From CAINFV01 sp964409235 (GTDB taxonomy: Bacteria; Chlamydiota; Chlamydiia; Chlamydiales; FEN-1388): a DNA stretch of 11,612 nt. A model generated the notes under the pieces. The model worked only from the letters and a program-made list of their open reading frames with translations, ran no database searches and was not told where the DNA came from. A program made the position numbers and the translations under genes. Location: assembly GCA_964409235.1 (NCBI GenBank), contig CAYPCN010000031.1, forward strand, positions 1-11,612, written 5' to 3'. Within the stretch, counting starts at the first letter, position 1, and the number at the start of each line of letters is the position of its first letter. This document shows positions 6,169 through 11,612 of the stretch, piece by piece.

Positions 6169-7263
6169 AGCACTTTCCCACCAAACTCTTTTAAATACGC
6201 CTGAATGAAGGGATCTATATTCCCATCCATGACAGACTGTACATCTCCTATTTCATACTTCGTCCGCGTATCTTTGACAAGGGTATATGGCTGGAAGACA
6301 TAGCTTCGAATTTGGCTCCCCCACGCAATATCCATTTTTTCCCCGGACAATGCTTCGAGCCGTTTCTGCCGCTCTTCCATTTCTCGTTCATAAAGTTTGG
6401 AACGCAGGAGCTTCAAACAGGCTTCTCGATTTTGTATCTGACTACGCTGAGATTGCGAGGAGACAGTAATACCTGTGGAGATGTGCAGCATGCGAACGGC
6501 TGAGTCCGTCTTATTAACATGCTGACCACCAGCTCCTGAAGCTCGGTAGGTATCAATCTTCAAATCCTCAGGACGAATTTCTACCTTGATGTCTTCTGTC
6601 ACTTCGGGGATGACGTCAACAGCCGCAAAGCTGGTATGGCGGCGAGCGTTGGCATCAAAAGGAGAAATGCGAACTAACCTGTGGACGCCCTTTTCTGCTT
6701 TTGCATACCCATACGCATATTCGCCTTGAATGTGCAAGGTGGCATTTTTCACCCCAGCGACTTCTCCTGGAAGCACATCGACCACTTCAATCTTCCAGCC
6801 CCGTTTTGAAGCCCACCGTTCGTACATCCTAAGGAGCATGGAAACCCAGTCACACGCCTCGGTGCCCCCGGCCCCCGCGTTAATGCTTAAGAAGCAGGAC
6901 GCTTTGTCCATCTCACCAGAAAGCATGCGTCGGACTTCGAGTTCTGACAAAGCCGACTCAATACGTTCGAGTTCTCTCTGTAAATCGGCAATAAATGCAG
7001 CATCCTGAGTGGCCTCAGGAGCAAGAGCTTGCACATCTTCAACCCGCTGTAATAGCTCTTCTAAAGGAGAGGCCCATGATTTGAGTTCATTGGATTCTTG
7101 AATAGTCTCCTTGGCTTTCTCTGCCTCATCCCAAAAATGAGGGGATTGCATGAGCAGCTCGAGAGCTTCTATCCGGTTCTTCTTGGCAGGAACGTCAAAG
7201 GAACCTCCATAAATGGAGGATGCGTTCACGAAGAGATTCAGCATAGAAAATGAGTTCTGACAT
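6165..7263 (-). CDS. prfB: Peptide chain release factor 2 (RF2), expressed by programmed +1 frameshift
   Basis: RF2 recognises UGA and UAA and triggers peptide release. The anticodon-like tripeptide SPF is present in VRISPFDANARRHTSF, and the catalytic GGQ motif in YRASGAGGQHVNKT, with Ala at the position that is Thr246 in E. coli K-12. The gene is in two frames. Frame 0 starts at ATG 7263, preceded by AGGTGG, and encodes 22 residues ending WRFL before an in-frame TGA (7197-7195). The slippery site is CTT TGA C, with internal Shine-Dalgarno GGAGG (7208-7204) exactly three bases before CTT, as in E. coli. After the +1 shift, translation continues at GAC (7196-7194) as L-D-VPAKKNRIEAL, which aligns with the E. 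coli RF2 segment LDYDAKKERLEE. The fused product is 365 residues, the same length as E. coli RF2. The ATG at 7244 in the downstream frame is a false start, because it would encode an unrelated N-terminus. Low RF2 increases frameshifting, giving autoregulation. Confidence 0.97.
7194..7219 (-). promoter_or_regulatory. prfB +1 frameshift cassette with a hairpin enclosing the internal Shine-Dalgarno
   Basis: In the mRNA the order is CCTCCAT (7219-7213 region) - short loop - ATGGAGG - TTC - CTT - TGA - C. GGAGG (7208-7204), the CTT slip codon (7200-7198), the TGA (7197-7195) and the C that follows form the standard RF2 frameshift signal. What is added is a perfect inverted repeat: plus-strand CCTCCAT at 7204-7210 and ATGGAGG at 7213-7219. 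The stimulatory GGAGG is therefore in one arm, and a CCTCC identical to the 16S anti-Shine-Dalgarno core is in the other. The pairing is directly visible; any effect on frameshifting is inferred. Confidence 0.9.
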
Positions 7264-7359
7264 GGACCACCTACCTATGTGACATACGAAAGAGATGGAA
7301 TGATTGACTCCCGTCTCAGGCTCCTAGAGTACTTGAGGTCAGATTTTGTCGGCCACGAG

Positions 7360-7395
7360 AAAACGACCCCTGGAGCAGCGTTCTAGCTTCGCTCC
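7360..7395 (-). terminator. Weak candidate terminator after the P-type ATPase gene
   Basis: Shortly after the TAA at 7404-7406, the minus strand has GGAGC (7395-7391) and GCTCC (7376-7372) enclosing a 14-base loop, followed by AGGGGTCGTTTT with only four T's. The stem is short and the T-run is separated from it, so this is a poor match. It is listed because something should separate the ATPase transcript from prfB, whose start is 140 bases further on. Confidence 0.2.
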
Positions 7396-7403
7396 TGTCG
7401 GTA

Positions 7404-9956
7404 TTACGTCGACGTTTTTCGGTGACTGCTGCTCGGAGCATGTGGCGCACCACCATTCCACAACCACAACACCCACTTCCTCACCTCTACAGCTCCGAAG
7501 GCGAATACAAAGCTCATCGCAGGGAAAATCCATAAGTCTAACGAGAGTGGAGTGAGGGAAAAGAGCGACGGGAACAGGTACGTGACCGACAGTTGAAGTA
7601 TAACGCCGATCAAAAAAGCGAGGTAAATGAATGGATTGATGGTGAAACTGTTGACCACATTGTAGAAAAACGGTTCATCCTCTTTTTGCGCCTGCAACCC
7701 ATTGGCCCACTCGGAAACAACAACCGACGTAAAGACGATCGTCGAAACAGTCTGAAAGGGGAATACGTCAAATAGCTTCCAATAAAGAACAAAGCAAAAC
7801 ACCCCTTGTGTGATCCCAAAGAAGAGGATTTTATGGATCTGACGGATGTCAAAAAATGATTTCCCGGCCTTTGTTGGCTTTTTCGCCATGAGATCTCCTT
7901 CCTCCGCGATCAAGGAAAAGGTTTTGTCCATGACCCCTGCCGTCACGAGGTTGAGCCACAAAATTTGGATCGGCGTCAGTGGGCTCGGAAGAGCGAAGAA
8001 GATCGAACAGCTCAGCAGAACGATTTCTTGAAGCGACGTAGAGACGAGGTAATAAATCACCTTGCGGATGTTCGCAGCGGTAAGCCGCGCATATCGAATG
8101 GCATTAACAAGGACGGTAAAGTTATTGTCGACAAGAATCATTCGCGACACGTTTTTGGCCGCTTCTGCACCGCTCCCCATGGCTACGCCAATATTAGCGG
8201 CCTTCAAAGCAGGAATGTCATTGACGCCATCGCCTGTCACCGCCACAATTTCTTGAGCGCTTTGTAGCACCTTCACGACTTTGTATTTATGTTCGGGAAG
8301 AATTCGAGCCAGCACCGTTGTATGCAACAGCCTCCTCACTAAGTCGTCCGCAGGCATCTGCTCAATTTCACGACCAGTTAACACCTGATCATTCTCTTTC
8401 CAGATACCAACTTCGTGGCCAACCATCTGAGCCGTCACTGGATGATCGCCCGTAATCATGATAACGTGTATACCCGCCTTCTTCACGCAGGAGACCGCAT
8501 GGTGCACACCCTCCTTCGGCGGGTCTATAAAGCCTATGAGCCCCTTGAGGACAAGCTCCCATTCCTCTGGTTTTTTGCTAACGGCCTTCCCCTCAGCAAA
8601 TGCCAACACCCGATATCCATGGTGTAAAAATTTGGAAAAGACTTTGTCGAATTCTTTGATCTGCCTGTGATCCGCAACCTTCTCCTTAAGCGACTCATAC
8701 GCCCCTTTGACGTACAGGGTTTTGACTTTGTCTACTTCATTGATCGTCGCCATCAACATCAGGTTGGCGTCAAAGGGTAAGATCCACTTTCGAGGATAGC
8801 GCTCTCGCAACTCTTGCGCACGCTCCACCCAGTCGATCAGCGCCACGTCAAGAGGATCTCCCACCCCCTCTTGAGAGTCGTTACACAAGACGGCTATTCG
8901 TTGCAGGTCCTCAAGCTCTGTCTGAAAGGTCTCTTTTACGACCAGCTTCCCTTCGGTGATGGTTCCCGTCTTGTCACTCGCTATCACCGTGGCACTGCCT
9001 AACGTCTCTATCGACGGAAGGTCGCGAACTAGCGTTTGCTTTCTACGCAACAAAATCGTCCCATACACCATACACAGCGTCACTACAATGGGAAGTCCTT
9101 CTGGAACTGCGGAGACAAGGCTCGCTAAGAGAAGATAGGTGAGTTCCAATGCCGGTCGTTGCTGCGCAAGGCCTACTCCTCCAAGAATTCCCAATATAAC
9201 GAGAATGATCGCCATGTATTGTTTGGTAAATGCCTTCAACGAAATCTGTAGCGGTGTCTCTGGAGAAGGTTCTTGGGCTCTGGCGCCAATAGACGCTAGG
9301 TACGTCGAGTGCCCCGTACTCACCACAATCCCCCTTCCAGTCCCACGAACAATCGTTGACCCGGTCAGCGCCATGTTGGACCATTCATAGGGAAGAGCTG
9401 ATTCTGGAAGAACATGATCATACTGTTTGACCACAGGCATCGATTCCCCCGTGATCGTGGCTTCGTTCACCATAATCCCAGAGCTCTCTATAAGCCGCGC
9501 ATCAGCTGTCACTACTTCGCCTGGGTGAAAAACGATGCAATCTCCTGGGACAAGTTCCGACGAAGGAATGACTCGAACTTTGCCTCCGCGAACAACGATG
9601 TTCTTCGTCGCCGTCATCTTCCGAAGTTCGGCCAACGATGAAGCCGCCTTGAGCTCCTGCCAGAAACCGACAAGTGAGTTGATCATCACAACCCCAAAAA
9701 TAACAAAAAAATCAACCACCTCCTGCAAAAATATACTGATAACAGAGGCCAGAAGAAGGACGATAATCGGGGGGTTATTCAGCTGTCGGAGAAAAATGGT
9801 GAGAAGCGACACTTCTTCGTTTTCAAGGGAGTTTGGCCCAAAGAGCAGAAGTCGTTTATGGGCTTCGGCCTCTGACAATCCATGCAACGAGGCATGCACA
9901 TCAGACGCTGCTTCTTCAATCGTCATTGCATGGTATTTCTTGCGCATCCAGGTCAT
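7404..9956 (-). CDS. P2-type cation-transporting ATPase
   Basis: The 850-residue membrane protein has the full P-type ATPase layout. Transmembrane hairpin M1-M2 is at about 62-98. The actuator domain contains TGES (169-172). M4 has PEGLP (285-289). The phosphorylated Asp328 is in DKTGT. The nucleotide-binding domain contains GDPLDVAL (367-373 region) and KGAY (418-421). The hinge motifs are TGDHPVTA (502-509) and GDGVND (575-580), and a six-helix C-terminal bundle runs from about 633 to 832. PEGLP and the N-terminal cation-ATPase region place it in type P2 (calcium, Na/K or related ions). Compared with SERCA, M4 Glu309 (here Glu286), M5 Glu771 (Glu644), M6 Asn796 (Asn669) and M8 Glu908 (Glu749) are kept. 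The bridging Asp800 is Ala673, with an Asp four residues later (NLVTAGVMD). The transported ion is therefore uncertain. It begins 26 bases after the PIN-PhoH stop, with AGAGG before its ATG, and is probably cotranscribed with it. Confidence 0.95.
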   Translation of the reverse strand: MTWMRKKYHAMTIEEAASDVHASLHGLSEAEAHKRLLLFGPNSLENEEVSLLTIFLRQLNNPPIIVLLLASVISIFLQEVVDFFVIFGVVMINSLVGFWQELKAASSLAELRKMTATKNIVVRGGKVRVIPSSELVPGDCIVFHPGEVVTADARLIESSGIMVNEATITGESMPVVKQYDHVLPESALPYEWSNMALTGSTIVRGTGRGIVVSTGHSTYLASIGARAQEPSPETPLQISLKAFTKQYMAIILVILGILGGVGLAQQRPALELTYLLLASLVSAVPEGLPIVVTLCMVYGTILLRRKQTLVRDLPSIETLGSATVIASDKTGTITEGKLVVKETFQTELEDLQRIAVLCNDSQEGVGDPLDVALIDWVERAQELRERYPRKWILPFDANLMLMATINEVDKVKTLYVKGAYESLKEKVADHRQIKEFDKVFSKFLHHGYRVLAFAEGKAVSKKPEEWELVLKGLIGFIDPPKEGVHHAVSCVKKAGIHVIMITGDHPVTAQMVGHEVGIWKENDQVLTGREIEQMPADDLVRRLLHTTVLARILPEHKYKVVKVLQSAQEIVAVTGDGVNDIPALKAANIGVAMGSGAEAAKNVSRMILVDNNFTVLVNAIRYARLTAANIRKVIYYLVSTSLQEIVLLSCSIFFALPSPLTPIQILWLNLVTAGVMDKTFSLIAEEGDLMAKKPTKAGKSFFDIRQIHKILFFGITQGVFCFVLYWKLFDVFPFQTVSTIVFTSVVVSEWANGLQAQKEDEPFFYNVVNSFTINPFIYLAFLIGVILQLSVTYLFPSLFSLTPLSLDLWIFPAMSFVFAFGAVEVRKWVLWLWNGGAPHAPSSSHRKTST

Positions 9957-9982
9957 AGAGCCTCTTGAGTCGATGTCATTCG

Positions 9983-11299
9983 CTACAGCAGCTCTGCGGC
10001 CAGTGCAGCCAGTTCCGAACGTTCTGTCTTATCAAGGAAAACCGAAGCAGAAATTCTCTGTTCTGAAAACTTTGCAAAGGCATACGTCAATCCATTGGAA
10101 TCTTTGTCCAAATAGGGATTGTCGATCTGTGTTGGATCGCCCGCAAGGACGACCTTTGTCCCCTCCCCTGCACGAGAGATAATCGTCTTCACCTCGTGAG
10201 GGGTCAGATTTTGCGCTTCGTCAATGATGATAAACATCTTGGGGAGAGACCTTCCCCGAATATAGGTCACGGCCTCCATCTCGATTTTTTTGTTCTCAAG
10301 AACCCAAGTGAGAGTATCGGTCGTTTCATCACCTTGAGAGGCGCATAAGAGCTCGAGGTTGTCAAAGATGGGCTGCATCCAGCTCGACAACTTTTCCTCT
10401 TTACTCCCCGGCAGGTAGCCAATGTCACGGCCAAGCGGGACAATAGGGCGGGAGATGAGAATCTTCCTGTATACCCCTTCATCAAACACTTTTCTCATCC
10501 CAGCCGCTAAGGCCATCAGAGTCTTACCAGTGCCAGCAGGCCCGAGCAATGTTACCAACTTCACATCATCGCGTAGTAATGCATCGGCGGCACACTTCTG
10601 CTCGATGTTTCTGGGCTTGATTCCCCACATTAACGGCACCTGGGACAGCTTGACAAAGAGGCCGCTATGGCGATCAAAGCGAGCCATCACCGACGCCTGT
10701 TTTCCATCTGTCAACACCACGTATTCATTTGGCTGAGCGATCGCCCCCTCGATGCTCAATGTGCCTTCTTGGAAAAAGGTCTCGACAGCCATCGTTTCTA
10801 CCGCAATGGTTCGACAGCCTCTCGTTAGGCTGTCATACGACGCTTTGAGATTTTCATAGTCTTCAGAATCAAGACCGACAGCTTCTGCTTTCAGCCGAAG
10901 CACAAAGTCTTTTGAAACAAAGACCACCCGAAACCCTTCATCGATGAGCTGCAACGCCGAAAGGAGAATTCTATTGTCGTTGACCGAAACATCTAGACAT
11001 CCTGTAGTGTCGTTTTTCGCCTCTGTCGCAATTCTCAGCAAGGATTTGGATGGAAGCATCACGCCTGAGTACAGATTGCCCTGACACGTCGATTTGGCAT
11101 CGATGAGATGCCGGATGGCTGTTCGCGCGTTTTTGCCCAGTTCTCCAGGAGTTCGCTTAAAACTATCAATCTCCTCGAGTACCGTGATCGGAATAACAAT
11201 TTGGTGCCTCGGAAATTTGTACAGGGCTTCAGGGTCATGCAAAAGGACATTCGTGTCCAAAACAAAGACTTTTTCTCTCGATTTTTGACGTTTTGCCAT
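9983..11299 (-). CDS. PhoH-like ATPase with N-terminal PIN domain (PhoH2/YlaK type)
   Basis: The 438-residue product joins two domains. The N-terminal PIN ribonuclease domain (about 10-140) shows the expected acidic residues in VLDTNVLL (Asp15), LEEID (41-45), VNDNRILLSA (Asp108) and VSKDFVLRLKAEA (Asp131). The C-terminal PhoH domain (about 228-438) has Walker A GPAGTGKT (253-260), Walker B FIIIDEAQN (356-364) and GDPTQID (387-393), plus conserved SRPIVPLGRDIGYLPG (283-298) and GRSLP. PIN-PhoH proteins have been described as ATP-dependent RNA helicase/ribonucleases, in some bacteria within toxin-antitoxin-like loci. No antitoxin-like gene is seen upstream here, and the length is normal for a housekeeping PhoH2. 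Its stop is 26 bases before the start of the P-type ATPase gene on the same strand. The ATG at 11299 has a purine-rich GAGGAGCGAGG upstream. The functional link to the ATPase is unclear. Confidence 0.95.
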   Translation of the reverse strand: MAKRQKSREKVFVLDTNVLLHDPEALYKFPRHQIVIPITVLEEIDSFKRTPGELGKNARTAIRHLIDAKSTCQGNLYSGVMLPSKSLLRIATEAKNDTTGCLDVSVNDNRILLSALQLIDEGFRVVFVSKDFVLRLKAEAVGLDSEDYENLKASYDSLTRGCRTIAVETMAVETFFQEGTLSIEGAIAQPNEYVVLTDGKQASVMARFDRHSGLFVKLSQVPLMWGIKPRNIEQKCAADALLRDDVKLVTLLGPAGTGKTLMALAAGMRKVFDEGVYRKILISRPIVPLGRDIGYLPGSKEEKLSSWMQPIFDNLELLCASQGDETTDTLTWVLENKKIEMEAVTYIRGRSLPKMFIIIDEAQNLTPHEVKTIISRAGEGTKVVLAGDPTQIDNPYLDKDSNGLTYAFAKFSEQRISASVFLDKTERSELAALAAELL

Positions 11300-11612
11300 A
11301 TGTTGCCTCGCTCCTCTTCTTCAACTTAATTGGGCATACCGCCCGAGTGCAAGCAAAAAGTCAAAAGAGTCAGCGCCGCTGAGCGCCATGAGCCATGTGC
11401 CGATGTGGATTTTGAGAGCGAGCTACCCAAAAAGATCCTACTCTATCCTCCAAAAGGTACATCGCACATGGCTCACCATTTGCGGAGCTTGACAAGAGGA
11501 TCGCAGGCCAGATACCGTACTCAAGAAGATGTGGCAAAGGGTCAAATCGTAAACAATTCCTGCCTAAAGGCAAAAGCTTTATGGTCAGCTAACAGGCTGC
11601 CACCTACGTGCA
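11300..11612. other. Non-coding stretch upstream of the PIN-PhoH gene
   Basis: These 313 bases contain no convincing gene. A 67-codon minus-strand frame (11370-11573) starts only with TTG, has no family features, and crosses the inverted repeat described separately. Short features are visible: on the minus strand TCAGC-GGC-GCTGA followed by a T-rich run (around 11360-11383), and GGGC-GGTAT-GCCC closer to the gene. On the plus strand there is a perfect -35 hexamer TTGACA at 11489-11494 without a good -10. A minus-strand TTGACT (around 11362) could be part of the PIN-PhoH promoter, but no clear -10 follows at the right spacing. Confidence 0.45.
11390..11474. repeat. Long imperfect inverted repeat upstream of the PIN-PhoH gene
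   Basis: GAGCCATGTGCCGATGT (11390-11406) and ACATCGCACATGGCTC (11459-11474) are inverted copies differing by one inserted base. They are separated by 52 bases, and similarity extends a few bases outward (CCATGAGCC versus GGCTCACCAT). It could form a long stem in RNA, or be the ends of a very small mobile sequence. No coding sequence or target-site duplication was recognised inside or around it. Confidence 0.6.

Noticed and set aside
9535..10182. 215-codon plus-strand frame across the ATPase and PIN-PhoH genes
   Set aside because: It is antisense to two well-supported genes, with Ser/Arg-rich low-quality composition and no motif.
9983..11299. PIN-PhoH gene as part of a toxin-antitoxin module
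   Set aside because: Some PIN-PhoH genes are preceded by a small antitoxin-like gene, but the 313 bases upstream hold no convincing small gene within the window.
11370..11573. 67-codon minus-strand frame upstream of PIN-PhoH
   Set aside because: It has a TTG start without a ribosome binding site, no family features, and spans the inverted repeat.
1..11612. tRNA, rRNA or CRISPR array
   Set aside because: No cloverleaf with a T-loop signature, no rRNA-like sequence, and no regularly spaced repeat series was seen on either strand by eye.

Overview
The window looks like a chromosomal piece from a member of the Chlamydiales, most likely an environmental (chlamydia-like) lineage. Two things point there. 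First, the run yebC - GNAT acetyltransferase - prfB matches, from memory, a block next to tarp in Chlamydia trachomatis (around CT457-CT459). Second, the protein at the left end resembles the chlamydial CHLPS 43-kDa / DUF818 alpha/beta-hydrolase family. Base composition is moderate, roughly half G+C by eye, which is richer than Chlamydia itself. The species cannot be named from the sequence alone.

Left region (1-3.8 kb, minus strand): a broken upstream gene (remnant 3806-4085), a 725-residue protein with a LOG-like nucleotide-binding domain at its C-terminus, and a 502-residue alpha/beta hydrolase. They follow one another closely in one direction, like an operon. The Shine-Dalgarno sequence of the LOG-like gene overlaps the stop codon of the broken gene, which suggests coupled translation before the break. 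The break coincides with a 5'-truncated, decayed tnpB (IS200/IS605-type) on the plus strand at about 4085-4582.

Middle region (4.6-7.3 kb): a 323-base non-coding stretch with several inverted repeats leads into yebC (plus strand). yebC converges on a GNAT acetyltransferase and prfB, which lie on the minus strand and overlap by ATGA. prfB is complete only if its programmed +1 frameshift is recognised. A 22-codon first reading frame starts at 7263 and ends CTT TGA C, with an internal GGAGG three bases before CTT. The product is then 365 residues. The GGAGG lies in a perfect hairpin whose other arm is CCTCC, an unusual addition to the known frameshift cassette.

Right region (7.4-11.3 kb, minus strand): a PIN-PhoH ATPase/ribonuclease followed 26 bases later by a P2-type cation ATPase that lacks a key calcium-site aspartate. 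The last 313 bases have no convincing gene but contain a long imperfect inverted repeat.

Most of the window is housekeeping: translation termination, ribosome or transcription-associated YebC, RNA metabolism and ion transport. The less ordinary parts are the LOG-like protein with its long unrecognised N-terminal region, the membrane-associated hydrolase, the tnpB scar, and the RNA structures at prfB and yebC.
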